Assembly: GCA_003254885.1 (NCBI GenBank)
Contig: QANT01001168.1
Coordinates: forward strand, 1 to 28,491
Direction: 5' to 3'
DNA from: Purshia tridentata
Taxonomy: Eukaryota > Streptophyta > Magnoliopsida > Rosales > Rosaceae
DNA: 28,491 nucleotides
The translations under genes and the position numbers were made by a program. Every line of letters begins with the position of its first letter. Within the stretch, counting starts at the first letter, position 1. The notes beneath the pieces were generated by a model. It had not been told where the DNA came from and searched no databases. It saw nothing but the letters and a program-made list of their open reading frames with translations. This document shows, one piece after another, positions 7,606 to 20,765 of this stretch.

Positions 7606-10600
7606 ATGGGTGTGGTGATCGAAAGCTCTGTTTGGGAACCCAATGCTGCTGTATACGTATTCATCTTCTTCGCCTCTCTCTTCTCCATCGTCGTTTTCCC
7701 TTATGCTTCGAACAAGTACAGCAGCTCCACCAAAGCTTCGACTCTGTTCGACCATGGAATCTCCCCCACCGCCTCCTCTCTCCGCTTCCAGAGGAACTTC
7801 CTCATCCTCTATTCTCTTGCTTCAGGTCCGTACTAACTAACTCCTTATACGACGTCGTTTCTGATTTCCTTCCAGATCTTTCAGGCTCCGTTTGGTTGCC
7901 GAGAAATTGTGGAAGAAAGAATTAAAACGGACTATACTCAATTTTTCGTATTTACAAGTCTGAAGTGAATTAGAACAGCTGCAGTTTTAGATTCTTTTCT
8001 CACATTTTATCAGCAACCAAACAGTATGGCGCATTTTAATCTTAATTTAGTCGTTAGCTTTTAATCACTAATCGGAATTTTATGACTTTATGCTTTCAGT
8101 GATGGAAGGACTGTGGTCTGTATTTGGTGAGTTTGAGTTGGATTACTACGGCTTAAGCAAAGAGCAAATGGTGCTTTCTATATGTGTCGGATTTGCAGCT
8201 TCTCTCTTTGTTGGTTCTTTCTTAGGCATACTTTCCGACTTAATGTAAGCGCTTTCATATCAAAAATTCCAGGCTTGTTTGTTGTTCTTTATTCAAACAC
8301 TCATTGTTAAACCCTAATTAATTTTTCCTTCTTTTTTTTGTAATTTTTGTAGAGGCCCAAAGAAAGTTTGTTTCATCTTTTGCATTCTACACCTCTTTGT
8401 TGGCTTGTGGAAGAGAATTATTGCTCATCCGAGTGTTCTGGTGGCTAGTATTTCTTTGTCTCTCACTGCTTCGATATTTTCGTTCAGTTTCGAGGCGTGG
8501 ATGGTACTTCAACATGAAGAGGTTGTTGACAGATGTCATATTTCAAATTTGGTTTGCATTGCAGGAAGGTCACTTAGTCTAGAAATGGAAGTTATTCATT
8601 GTAGGCTTTCTTTAGCACACCTTGACTGTTTCCACACAATCAATATAAGGATGCATAATGGTCATGTGCTGGACTAGCTTCAGTGATTATTTGATCATTT
8701 TAAAAAAATTTATGTTTGCAGCAAGGGCACCGACAAGATATGTTGAATGAGACAATTTGGTTAATGAGTTTCTTTGAGTCCGCATCTTTTATCGGAAGCC
8801 AGGTGTTTTCAAATTGGCTCATTGATAATGATGTGGAGAAGAATATGGCGTCTCATTCCTCTGCAGCTATCTTCTTGGCAATAATAGGCTTAATTTGTCT
8901 CATCAAAGGATGGACAGAAACCCCACAAAAAGTAGCTCTTAAGGAGTATCGGGCATCTTTCCATGCATATATTTTTGGTGGTAAGGGTTGCATTTCTGTT
9001 TATAACTTTGATCTAACCTTCCTTTTTCGTTTTCTTAAACAAATTGTACTGCTTGAATACACATAGTAAGTAAACTAATCAGTTATTAAATGAGCTTGAG
9101 TGATGCTGTAGTTCCACAAATGGTGAAGCATGTCAACTCTATCAAAGTTAGATGCTAAGGGCAAACTTTGTGCAAAATATTATTCTTGAGGATCAAGCTC
9201 TTATTTGCTTTGCACTTGATCTCTTTCCTTTTTATCATTTGCCTTCTGAAGTTTGCCCACTATGATCATCAGGTCCCAATCCCATGATCCAGGACGACCA
9301 TTTTTCACTATATCTATAGCCTTCTTGAAATCACTTATTTCACCTTTCCTTTAATGAGATGAGTGCCTGTAGAACATTTTCACACCTTTTTATTTGGAAA
9401 TTTTGCTTTTTAATTTTCAGTGCTCCAGCAACTTACTATTTGCAGTTCAGAGGATTGATTATATGAGCATGTTGTGCTAGTATATGCCGATTAGGCTGCT
9501 CTTATGCATAATGCTTTCACAAACCATGGTGTGAACTACTCTAGGTATGAGCTTAGCTATAAATTTGGAGTTTATTCTTACTGTAGCAATTTTATATTAT
9601 TGGCAGATAAAAGAATATGGCTTTTGGCATGGGCACAAGCTTGCATTCACTTCTCCATAGCAGTCTTCTGGATACTGTGGGCCCCAACACTAGTGGTATG
9701 AGTATCTATAATATAAAGCAAAATTCGTAATAGAAGTGAAAGTTACCATGATTAATGTTTGAACAACCTTAAACTTTATGTTTATGAAATTCTTTTTGTT
9801 TACACCATAGATTGAACCGATAAAATTTAAGAGTTGGTCGAGAGTCTCGAGACCATCAATCTGGTGAACAAAGAAATTCTTTCCTCTGCGTGAGGCTATT
9901 TAAAAGAGTGGTTCAAAGTTATTTAGATATCTGTTGCTAGTTTCATTATCTTCTGTAAACTTTTAATGAAGAATTGATTTTAGGCTGATGGACGAGAAGT
10001 GCACCTAGGGTTGATATACCCATGTTTGCTGGGCGCAAGAATGCTAGGAAGCACAGTATTTCCATGGCTCATTAGTGGACTATCATCCTTTAGAACTGAG
10101 GATTGCCTAGTATATGCATTCAGTATGCTGGGGATTGTATTGTCCATAGTAGCTTATGATTATCAGGTAATGATCAAGATTTCTTGTGTCTCTAGAAATA
10201 TTACAAACAGAATTATCAGTTCTGTTTGATGCTTGTTGTTCATAAATTTAAACTATTAATTGTTGGTGTGCAGGAAATTGGATTTCTAGTGACACTATTT
10301 TGCATATTTCATGCCATTCTTGGCATGATTTTGCCTTCACTTGCCAGATTGAGGACCATGTAAATTAAACAAGTGTTCTTTCTATCAGCTGATGTCTTTT
10401 GTGTCAGTTGTATGCTTCAGGTTCAACTTTGATTGCGTGGATTTTAATTTGATAGTTTTCCTGCTTGTACTTGGTGTTCACAGGTATGTGCCTAATGCAC
10501 TGCGTGGAGGGATGATAAGCCTTTCTCATGCCCCTGCAAATGCAGCAGTTCTGCTTTTTCTGGTGCAAGTAAGTGTTTCACTTAAAACATAGAAAACATA

Positions 10601-10906
10601 TGATTAAGCATCTCCCCCCGCCTAGTGGATTGATGTGGGCCACCAATGGTGGAGATCAGCCGTTATAACAAAAATGTTATTATTTGACTGGTAGATTCCA
10701 GTTTCCACCATGAGATTTATTTATTTATTCTTTTTCCACCGACTTTTGTTGCTACCATGGTATTTATGCAGGGAAAATACTACCATAACATTGGGAATTC
10801 AACAATCATAGCATTTGCTGCCATTGGGCTATTCACAGCAGCTGGCTGCATGCATCTCTTGAAGCGGTGGGGGAAGCAACCATATCATAACTGGCATAAA
10901 TTGTGA
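7606..10906 (+). CDS. MFS transporter, MFSD5 / molybdate-anion transporter family
   Basis: Nine coding exons: 7606-7825, 8100-8244, 8353-8521, 8722-8980, 9607-9695, 9984-10166, 10274-10359, 10484-10568 and 10772-10906. Every junction is GT..AG and the phases join to 456 aa. The product starts MGVVIESSVWEPNAAVYVF, with a first membrane helix at about 13-34, and is hydrophobic throughout, as expected for about 12 helices. Family-type segments include VMEGLWSVFGEFELDYYGLS, GPKKVCFIFC and FSFEAWMVLQHEEQGH in the N-terminal half, and YVPNALRGGMISLSHAPANA in the C-terminal half. The length is typical. Relatives (human MFSD5, algal MOT2) are plasma-membrane or endomembrane proteins linked to molybdate uptake; the substrate of the plant member is inferred. 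The long open frame from 7320 is a shadow in another frame and starts with TTG. The 3' UTR probably reaches beyond 11000. Confidence 0.93.
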
Positions 10907-12646
10907 TTTTATACCTAATCAACAGCGAGCGTGTTTGCTGAGTTGGTGAATCCTGGACATCATTGATCAATCACTGGCTAACAAAAATGAGCTAGTTAGA
11001 AAAGAAATTATGTGCCCCTGAATTCCAGCTGAGGTATGCCACTATTCAAGTATGGGGAACATAAATATTGAGAAAACCAAGAATATGTTGTTTTGAGAGT
11101 GCAAAAATTAGATTGATATGGTCTTGTACATTCCGTAGGAATCAACTGAATGACTGTGCAAGGCGGAAATCAGTTATCGGTTCCTTGTCATTGAGTTCAA
11201 TTCGAGTTGGCACCCTCTTTAAGTTTCTGGGCATATCTGCTGGTTAGTCAGGAGAAGGGACTTGCATGTTCACTATCAGCCTGCACAACTACTTTATGCA
11301 GTTTAGGAATTTAGACAACATCGGCAGTAGACGAAAACTGCAGATCTCTGTGATTCTCATTTTGATTATTTTTTATATTTTAGTTTGGCTTGTAATTTTT
11401 GCACTTCAGTATCATAATGAGCAGTATAGATTGGCGAAAATTGTATTTTCGCTCTTATTGCACGGGAAAGGCCAGAGTTGCTTTGAATATGGATTGGTGA
11501 ATATCGGTAATCCTGTAAATTCTGTTACGTTGATACTTTGTATGTTTAGCATTTTCCTGATCGCATATGCGTTGATTGTGAAGATAATATTGAGTTTTAA
11601 AATAGCCTAATCACCCATAAAGAGGAATTTCAAACCCATTGTGTAGTTTCACTTCACCTTACTCGGGAGTTCTTTTGGAAAATGACCCAAACCCCAATCT
11701 TATTCCTCATCACGTTAGGTTTTTTTTTTGAAATAACAAAATTAAAAGGGCTTTCTCTTAAAAATATGGTGTTGAGAGGACAAGAACAAGAACTTGAACA
11801 CCGACCCAATAAAAAATTAAAAAAAAAAAACTTGGACAGAGTAACCGTACTGATCGCAGAGAAGTAGATGGTGAGCGGTGGTGAAGAATTTGGTTTGTTG
11901 AGCCATTGACATATCTATGACTCTAATACCATATAAGCTCAACAGCTTTTCTTGAGTACACTGAAAGATGACTCTAATACCTAATCAACAGCCATTGACA
12001 TATCTATGACTCGAATAAATCCACCTAGATTTATTCTTTTATCTGCCACAAGTTCTTTCATAATTTGTAAGAATTCAAGAATACACTGAAAGATGGGCAA
12101 AGTATACAGTTCCTCAGTGATGACTATGGCTTGGCAATTTTGGCTTCTAAGTCTGAACACTTTCAGAAACTGTATATATTTTTGGTTATTTTCTCAATTA
12201 TCTGCTTGAGTAGACGCAGAGAAGTTATTTGAATGTCCAGTTGCGGATACAAAACCATCGACTTTAAAGAAGTTGACAGGTAATCTTAAGGTTAAAATTA
12301 TTGAATTCATGATGGAGCCTTTTTTTTTTTTTTTTTGGGCCTCTATGATGGAGGCTTTTAGAATAATGAAACTGGAAGGTGTGCTGTTACAGCTCATTGC
12401 ACCATCATGCAAAGACTCTTAGCTGCATTTCACATATCTAGTATCTGATGAACTTTCTTCATTTATTTAACTGAAGTGCCAGATGTGAAACGAAAAGCTA
12501 TCAACACTACGAAAATTTCACAAAAGTCCGACCATATAACAAAAGGAAGGCTCATGCCCAAAAGACCCCCCAAGGTGAAGAGAGGGGAGTTGTGTGATAA
12601 ATGCTCAGGTGCAAAAATAAAATTGAGCATTACACACTGTTGACAA
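10907..12646. other. Spacer between tail-to-tail MFSD5-like and P4H genes
   Basis: This holds the 3' UTRs of both neighbours and no supported gene. A 114-residue open stretch at 11266-11610 has a real ATG and is hydrophobic, but it resembles nothing known and sits where the transporter 3' UTR should be. Short direct repeats occur. GCCATTGACATATCTATGAC lies at 11902 and 11991. TACACTGAAAGATG lies at about 11956 and 12082. ATACCTAATCAACAGC lies at 10911 and 11977. A T-run lies at about 12320-12337. Confidence 0.4.
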
Positions 12647-15459
12647 CTAGAAATATTCCTCTTGTATTTGATCTCTGATCCACTTAGTAGCTACCCATTT
12701 TTCCCCTTCGATTACAGGACAGCTCCCATGTATTGACAACTGCAGCAGCATCCAGCCAATTCAGAAATTAGAATTAAACAGTAATGTCTTCACTTATGCT
12801 TGTTCATGTTGAATGTCTAGAACAACCATATGCAGTATCAATTATGGGGTGGATTAACCACACTTTAGTACGTAACTACACAATTATGTGTCAAAAGCTT
12901 CACAATGAAAAGTAATGGAAAAATGATAACAATGACAATGGGAAGCCACACTAACCGGATCAATTGTACCATTTGGAAGCAAGGAATAAAATAGAAGTCC
13001 ATCCCCTTTGCGTGGCTTCACTTTCAAACCCGTACATTCCCGAAAATCATAGTTTCCATCCAAGTTTGAGCCATTCTGCATATCAAAACACAGGATGATC
13101 GCCAATGAACAAACCAAAAGGGCGATTAAAAAAAAAAAAGCAGAGGTCTTGATGTTACCTCATATGGAAACATGGTTTCACCGCCTTCTTGAACATCAGT
13201 TAAATACAACAAGAATGATGCAACCTGCACAACGTCAAATAAGCAATGAGAGTCTTTGAGATCTACAACTTGTGAATGGTTACTATTAAGTGTTTAATCA
13301 TAGAAGATCCAAATTGACCATTTCTGGATGCAACTTAACTTTCACTATTAGCATATAATATTATTTGGTTTGAACATGTAATCATAGAGAAAATTCCAAA
13401 AATTGTTCAAACTGGTAAAATTATTAAGGCACTCAAGTAGGTGAGTTTTATTTATCTTCTTGTGCAAATGTAGGAAATAAAACATTGAGGTTTTTCTTCT
13501 CCTAGGCTTTTTTGCTAATTTGTGCACTCTTGGGAATGGGTGTGCAAGTGTATCGTTGGTACACAACCACAAAATTTATGATTAGGAAACAAATAATGAC
13601 CAAATGAAAACCCATGTTTCATGCCAAAGATGTACCCTTTGGCTCGTCTGTGGACCATACTGATCAGGGTGGAATGCGTCGTAATGAGAATTATACTTCT
13701 GCCCAGTCTCATAGCGCAAGATGTTGAATGCCTGAAACATGATGATATCCTCAGCTCAGACAATATTACAAATTGGCCTGAAATAAAAGGTTAACTAATT
13801 TAACAAAAGAGAAAATGATCTTCACTAATGCTATACTGATTTTATTTATTTATTTTGTGAGGAGGGGGTTTGACAAAGTCACCTGTATTAATTCTGTATT
13901 CATGAAACGAGTAAAAAAAATTCATTAGCTTTTACATAATAGAAACACATAGGCATGCAAGAATCATCTTCGCTATGATTACCACATCAAAGTATCCCAT
14001 CATTACTTGGCACATTTGACATAAATAATCCCACTAACCAGCTATATGATATTTACACATTAATATAGTAGTGAACTATCTTGTCAACCCAACAAAAATT
14101 TTCTACGGCTCGGAGTCATGTTGAGAAACAGAACATCACAATTTTTTTAAGTTGTGAAATATGTCGCACACATACAATTAACTAATATGTAAACTTAAAG
14201 ACTTCCCATGCCTCAAGCAAAAGGTTGGTTGGTAACAGATTTCCACCACCCCTCCTCCCCTAGTTTGTGCATGTAGAATCCTCTCATCTATAATTTCAAG
14301 GAATACAGTCACTTTGGCAAACAAAAGACCATATGCTGTCAACTTGGACAGAAAGAAAAACTTCCACAAGCATTTCTTACAATGAAACGTGAGAAGGCAT
14401 TATGATTTTGCATAGAGCAAGACGATAATGATGGTGATTATAAGCTCTAAAATCGACAGTTAAACAGTACCTCTCCATGGGTCCTGGGAAGCATTGTTGC
14501 CCTTGCAATCTTTTCCTCAATGACATCCAAGGTCCCAGATTTATCATCAGAAGCAGAAAGAAATGTGCCAGAACTGCGTGAAAAGACAGCGTAAGCATGA
14601 TTAGTGGCATCTATAATCACTCATCTTAAGAAACTAAAATAGAGCATATTCACATTTGGACCAGCTAGATTTATTTATCTCTAAATTCATCAAATGTCAA
14701 TCATTGTAAGCTTGTATTTACAACCAGAATATCACGCTTACAGGGAAGTCTTCAAGCTTTTGTTGCATAAGTAAAAGCAAATCATGAAAAAGGTTGGCTG
14801 ATTTGAACAACACGAAATGCCGAGTTCTGTACCTTGTTCGTATTCCCTTTGTGTTCTCCTCTGTCTCTCCCTCTCGTAGAGCCAAAGTCGAAGGCTTAAG
14901 GCCCGGTTTTGCCATATCAATTATGCTTTCACATTGCTCCGCAGTTGCAAAATTAGGAAAATACAGTGCTCGTGGATACCAGCTCAAGACCTACACAGTT
15001 TATGCCCATTTCTTGTTAGCTCATAAAAATTCATTCTTTAATTTCACAAAATCGACACAAGCCTAAACTGATCAAACTGTTCAAACAGTCACAGAAAAAC
15101 AACAACAGCAACAGAACCTGAAAGGGAATGGAAGTTAAAGAATCGTCACCCGTCTCTCCAATCTGCAACGAAGTATACTCTGATTCCAGCAGTCTCGCTC
15201 TCGGCCTATTACCACCATCAATCACATGCTGCCCACAAACACAATAACATCAATCATTTTTTAATTCAAAACAAAAACCATTAAAGAAAAACCAAACCAA
15301 AACAAAACAAAACAAAAAAAAAACCTGGGATAGCAGAGAGGAGCCGAAGAAGCCGGCGAGGAAGAAGAAGCAGCATAAGACGAACACGGTGAGCAACCCA
15401 AACTTGGCCTTCAACTTGGAGGCCCAAATCCCTTTCCCGCTTTTCCCTCTGTTTATCAT
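12647..15459 (-). CDS. P4H9: Prolyl 4-hydroxylase, P4H9-like
   Basis: Eight exons on the minus strand: 15459-15325, 15228-15118, 14990-14833, 14573-14471, 13731-13636, 13224-13159, 13075-12956 and 12739-12647. They join to 293 aa. A basic N-terminus (MINRGKSGKG) followed by a hydrophobic anchor at about 20-40 marks a type II membrane protein of the ER/Golgi. The 2-oxoglutarate/Fe(II) dioxygenase domain runs from about 83 to 288. It has iron ligands H185 and D187 (SHYDAF) and H267 (SIHGSCPV), and 2-oxoglutarate lysine K277 (GEKWVATKW), all present. The segment LKPSTLALREGETEENTKG is typical of the P4H9 branch, which is the basis for the symbol. The enzyme turns peptidyl proline into 4-hydroxyproline on extensins and arabinogalactan proteins, before O-glycosylation. 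The sequence before the distal histidine is DPLSIHG, where many relatives have S-L-H-G; this is a conservative change. Confidence 0.93.
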
Positions 15460-17001
15460 TTCAATTCTCTTCCAATGCTAATGGCTATGGTGGGCGGGTG
15501 GGTGATCAGTGGATTCAAATATTCAAGTGGGTCGCTTCTGGGCTTTGTGTTCTGCGTTTGACAAAATGACAGTCAATCAGAGACTAATGCACAGCGTCTC
15601 TGTCATGGCTCTGATTGCACGGCACGGCGGGAGCTGATGTTGAAATATCGAAATTAATTGGGCTGTAGTCAATTTTGAGATTTGGAATCCGATTGTACGA
15701 GGGCGAAATGATTAGGCTTCCACTTTTGCAAAGTGGTCAGATCCTAATTAAGCCCTAAGTTAACCCACTGATTCTGTTTATGTATCTCGCAAATTGGTAC
15801 TTACCTTCTTCGCAAGGCACTGTGGATGAGCATTTTTTCACTGTGACAGGTTTTTTCTATGGGACTTCCCACCTTGACAGTTGTTTCACAAAACCGAGTT
15901 GTCTTAAATGTCTTTTAATTAAGGCTCAATTTGGGTTACTCATTTGTATTTTTTTAATTACTTGTACAAAAATATATCGTTTTCAAAAATGAATTTGAGT
16001 TACTCCCCAAGTATGGTCGCAGCCATGGCATTGGCAACCACCACCTAAAAAGAAATTTAGGAATTAGGAATTAGGAGTAAGTTTGTAGGAGGTGAATCAA
16101 AAAATGATAGTCCACTTTAAACATGAACGATTGTCAATTATTGATATACATTACAAAAACGAATAAACAAAGAGTTTAATCCACAATATAACCCGCATGA
16201 GCTAGAAATATTCCACAAATCTTTTCGAGGCCTTACACCATATATATATTATATATATAATATAGTAAACGACTTTTCAAGACAGCTTTTTACACTTTTG
16301 GCAAAAAGAGGAGGAAAAAAATAGTTAACAGCCCTTTGAACTCTGAATACTCATAATTCATAAACAAGTTCCACGGAAACTTACAAGGAAAAAGAGGGGG
16401 AAAATTGTTGAATTGTTGGTGGATTTTCTTTTTTCCTCTGTTACTGTGAAAATTGTATCGTGTTCCTTGGACACAATCTTCATTTCTTTATTTTGTTGGA
16501 TTTGGACTATATATTGTTGTGTTTGTTTGTACACATCCAGAGGACAACTCCATCATGACCACTGATATCTCACTCACTACGTCCCGTTGAAAGCATGAGG
16601 AATACACAAAAAATTGCGTGGAAGGTAACAACTGCCACGCACAACAAAAATCAATTTTCAAAAGACCCTGACATTTGGATAATCTAACTTACAAACCCAC
16701 ATAATACACGGTCCAAAACAAATGCACGCATAGGAAAAGTGAGGCTTGCACACTTGTCCAATTGAGTGGGTGTCCACCCATGCAATGTCAGTCTAATAAT
16801 CACACATTTTGTCTACCTGGCTTGCCTCACTCTCCAAACAAAGCAAATAACAAATATGATTCTGAAGCAGTCGTTCTCCTCCACGTAAATAATGCATGGT
16901 CCCTGAAAAAACACAACCAATCCCTTTTAACTGGCCAATTGAACAAAGAAATTTAGAATATTCCTCAGTTGCACTGAGTTCAGTTCAATTTTGGGAAATA
17001 G
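15460..17001. other. Divergent promoter region between P4H and CGLD27-like genes
   Basis: This 1.5 kb spacer holds both promoters and no supported gene or RNA. A short AT-only palindromic run lies at about 16242-16263, the run GGAATTAGGAATTAGGA at about 16061, and a 12-bp palindrome GGGTGTCCACCC at about 16768. No clear TATA box was found for either gene. Confidence 0.5.
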
Positions 17002-20000
17002 ATGCTCCGGCTAGATGTGTATTGCTCTCTGCTTTCTAGCCCCCGAAAAGTCAGCTTAGTGAAGGTTGGTAGCAGCTCATGCTCATGGCAGATCCAATAC
17101 CGTAGTGCTCAAAAGCTGCCCAGGGGCATTTCTGTCAAGTCCTTGAAAGATGAGGCAGGTGGGGAAACAAGTGGATTCCCCGGTCGGAGTTGGGAGCCTG
17201 AGGCCGAAATTGCTGTTCCTTATGAGCAAAGGCCGGTATGTTTTCACTCTTTCTATATATTCTTTTACAGCAATGGCTTGTTTCAGAGGTCGATGCAAAT
17301 TAGATGAATATCAATCCACTGAATGAGAATTTTGAAGGCATAGGTTGTCCTTGTGGCTAGATCAAGTTGGTAATGATCTTATGGCTCACTACTCCTCATG
17401 AAGAAACCTTGTGATATGGCTTTGGGGACAACAAATTTAGACATTTGTTCTCATATATGAATCTGAAAACAATATAAAGGAAGCACAAGAACGAAAACGT
17501 ACTGTGTTTAGTAGTGAGTAAAATGTTTCATAAGCTGTGGACACAAATTGAAATGTTTCATCTTGCATGCAATATGCCTTAACAATTCATACTTACAGCT
17601 ATTTGGTACCATAATAGGTGAATGAGTACTCATCTTTGAAGGACGAAGTCTTGTACTCATGGGGCGAACTTGGACCAGGGCCTTTTTTCCTTCGTCTTGG
17701 AGGTTTGTGGTTGGTAACTTTCACAGTTTTAGGAGCGCCTATTGCAGCTGCAAGCTTTAATCCATCAAGGGTAAGATTAAGATATTAAACATTTTTAAGT
17801 CAACATCAAAAGAGATAATATGTCGGTATGACCAGATGCAAAATATACATAGTGCACACACAAAAAATGATTAATGTCTCAAGACCGACCAGCAGATTTT
17901 TCAGAAACTAGAAGAGAAATGTGTCTCTGTGCTTCCATGTCTAACACTACAGAAAAAACACACAAAATTATGACATATTACTACACAAATCAAATAGGAA
18001 GAACACATCTACACCAGAAAGGGGTATTTCATTTGTCTTTACTCCATCTGTTCCACCCTTGCAGGACCCTCTAAGATTTGTGCTAGCTGCTGGAACTGGA
18101 ACTCTTTTCATTGTATCATTGATCGTCTTACGAATTTATCTGGTACTTTTTTCAGCTTACTTCATCCACGATCACTACTGGAGGCATGTGGAAGTTTTGA
18201 CATTGAGCACTAACAAAAAACTCATTTCCAAAAGCTCAATATTAGATAAGAAACTCATCAACATAATCTGTTGGAATACTGAAACCTATGAACTAATTCA
18301 AAAAATTATACTGGTTCATGATTATAAATATCTATTATTTGCTTCCAGTCCTGAATAGCAGATAGCATATTATTGTACAGTTCTCCAGTATATGTGGATT
18401 GCATAAAAACATGAAGAATATTTTAAAAATAATTTAATCAGGTTTACATATTGATAAATTAAACAGTGCTATTATTAGCAATAGAATTAAATAACTTAAT
18501 CTTTTAATAGAATGAATGTTACTTCCAAGCGGTTTCTCATGCTTAATATTTAATTGATATACAACCTCTCTCATTGAAGAATTTTTAAGCAAGTAAACCA
18601 TGCAAATCGTTCATATTGCAGGGATGGAGTTATGTTGGTGATAGACTACTATCAGCAGTTATACCTTATGAAGAGAGTGGATGGTATGATGGACAAATGT
18701 GGGTAAAGCCACCTGAGGTTAGCACCTTTCCCATATGTCTTTTCTTCTTCTTTGGAGAGCAGAGTTAACAATTAGGGAGACGAACTTGCAGTGAATCCTA
18801 TTTTGTTCCTTGATAATGGAAATCAGGAACAATGATGAATTCCTCTTACTGGACAAGTTAACCTTCTTCTAAGTTCAACACATGTCTTATTCAAGTATTT
18901 GACTGAAGCAAGCCAAGTAGAATAATCAGGAAATAATGGAATTCATTCAAAGGAATTAACTAATCAGTAATCACACAAGTCTTTGATAATTATGCATATA
19001 TTGCCTCTCTATATTAAAATTTCAAAGCTTATGATTATGTTGTGGAAAAGTATTTTATTGCTTATAATTAGAGCCTAATAGTTAAACAAGGTTTCCAATA
19101 GTCAGGTTGTGTCTGTGGCTGTGTGGTGTATATGTGCAAGTGCCTGGAAATTCTATGATATATTAACTGAAAAGGGTACTTATATTAAAATAAGAATACA
19201 CTGAAATGCGTGGAAACACAAGGTAAGTACTTTCAAAATACCTGTTCTGCCAAATTCATGTTACCATGCTGCTACATTGGGTCCAATTCATCTTGTGGCC
19301 AACAACCCCTGAATAAAATCTTAGTAGCAGACTAAGTGAAGCATCTGATCTTAATTTGAGATTTTAAAAAATAAATATGTAGAGAGGTGGTCATAGTTGA
19401 GACTTTCAACTACCATCAAGCTTATTCTTTGAGCTGTCCAGTTAAATGAAAAGGCAGAATGAATATGGAAAGGACTAAGGAGAGCATAAGATCATCCTTC
19501 ATGCTGCTACTCATACAAATTAATGCAGGAATCATCTGTGTGTCAGATTTGGCTGACAATTAAAAACTAATATAACTCATAATTTTCCTGTAGGTCCTGG
19601 CTCGTGATAGGCTCTTGGGATCTTACAAGGTACTAGCAACTGGATATGATCTATCTAATTTCAAATGTGTGCAAAGTATCGCAATATATTCCTAAGAAGG
19701 ATGCATGCTAAACAAAGTTACTTTGCTTTGAGGTGAAATGCAAATGAAATGCACACACACACACACACCACAGTGCTCAACATAAGAATAATATGCCTAA
19801 CACTTTTAGCAGTTAGATACAAATGCAGTAATTGTATAGACATTTCTGTTTACTCTATCTTTCCTCATTTTACATGGAACTAGGAAAGATGTGAGCTACC
19901 ACGTATAATATTCTTCTTTAGGATATGAGATTAATATGGAAAAATGAAAATTTTTGCTTGTAGGTTAAACCAGTCATCAAATTGCTGAAACAGACTCTAG

Positions 20001-20365
20001 TTGGAACAGGGGCATTACTTGTTACAGCAGTGTTGCTATTTATCTTTGCTACACCTGTGGAGGATTTCATTCACACCACATTTTCCACAAAAGAAAACTC
20101 ATCAAATGCTTCCGTCTCAAAGTTCAACATAAGGTTCTCAAATCAATTACATACATATTATTTTTTTGTCCTTTGTTTTCTCAATGTTATTTAATGTTGC
20201 AGAAAAGAGGAGTTGCTTAAATTGCCTATGGAGGTGAAAGCTGATGATGATCTAGCAGCAGCTGCTGCTGAGGCTGCTGATGGAAGACCAGTATACTGCA
20301 GAGATAGGTTTTATCGTGCATTAGCAGGTGGCCAGTACTGCAAATGGGAGGATCTAGTCAAGTGA
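17002..20365 (+). CDS. CGLD27: Plastid DUF1230 membrane protein, CGLD27-like
   Basis: Seven exons: 17002-17235, 17618-17770, 18065-18142, 18622-18717, 19594-19629, 19964-20133 and 20203-20365. They join in phase to 309 aa. Residues 1-50 are rich in Ser, Arg and Lys with few acids, as in a chloroplast transit peptide. The mature part opens with EIAVPYEQRPVNEYSSLKDE, then LYSWGELGPGPFFLRL, typical of DUF1230. Membrane helices lie at about 105-125, 134-155 and 211-230. Between the second and third lies GWSYVGDRLLSAVIPYEESG. The C-terminus has an Ala-rich run (AAAAAEAADG) and two cysteines (YCRDRF, YCKWED). The family is conserved in plants, algae and cyanobacteria. In algae it is linked to iron limitation and photo-oxidative stress, but the biochemical role is unknown. 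Exon 5 is a 36-nt microexon. Confidence 0.93.
19751..19769. repeat. (CA)n microsatellite in CGLD27-like intron
   Basis: A short run of CA dinucleotides lies in the intron between the 36-nt exon and the next exon. Confidence 0.85.
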
Positions 20366-20410
20366 TTTGTCAAAGACAGGCATAATCCTTGTGCAATTCC
20401 ATATTATAAT

Positions 20411-20620
20411 GAGAGTGATGCTAGAGGTACAAAAGGTTTTACAAAATTGTTTTTACAAACTAAAGTAGTGACCTGCATGGCAATGCCACGTCAATTAAGG
20501 AAAATCCACTAGCACCACCAAATACATGGGGAAGGAGGTAATGTGATACAGTGGCATGCCATCGTAGTCACCACATCATTTTGTAGAACAGTTTTTGTAA
20601 ATGTCTTTATAACCATGCGT
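20411..20620. mobile_element. MITE-like TIR element in 3' flank of CGLD27-like gene
   Basis: From about 20420, GTACAAAAGGTTTTACAAAA and, further in, AGTAGTGACCTGCATGGCA match the reverse complement of the right part (ATTTACAAAAACTGTTCTAC, then GGTGACTACGATGGCATGCC). The element is about 210 bp, starts roughly 45 bp after the stop codon and so is likely transcribed in the 3' UTR. It has no ORF. Its start, GAGTGATGCTAGAGGTACAAA, recalls widespread plant MITEs; the superfamily is not assigned. Confidence 0.6.
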
Positions 20621-20734
20621 GTAAATTTGTAACAGTTGAACAACAAAATTTCAAGGTTTTACCCCATTAATTTAGGGGAACTATGATTAGAAAATCAGGC
20701 ATTAACAAAGCATAAAAGAATGAACTGATGTAGA

Positions 20735-20757
20735 CATATATATATATATATATATAT
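20735..20757. repeat. (AT)n microsatellite
   Basis: A run of about 11-12 AT units lies in the spacer after the CGLD27-like gene. Confidence 0.9.
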
Positions 20758-20765
20758 AAAAGATG

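Noticed and set aside
7320..7925. 201-residue frame across the transporter leader
   Set aside because: It starts at TTG, overlaps exon 1 in another frame, and crosses the exon 1 donor site.
11266..11610. 114-residue hydrophobic open frame
   Set aside because: It lies in the expected 3' UTR of the transporter gene, is AT-rich, and shows no family resemblance; kept only as a remark in the spacer entry.
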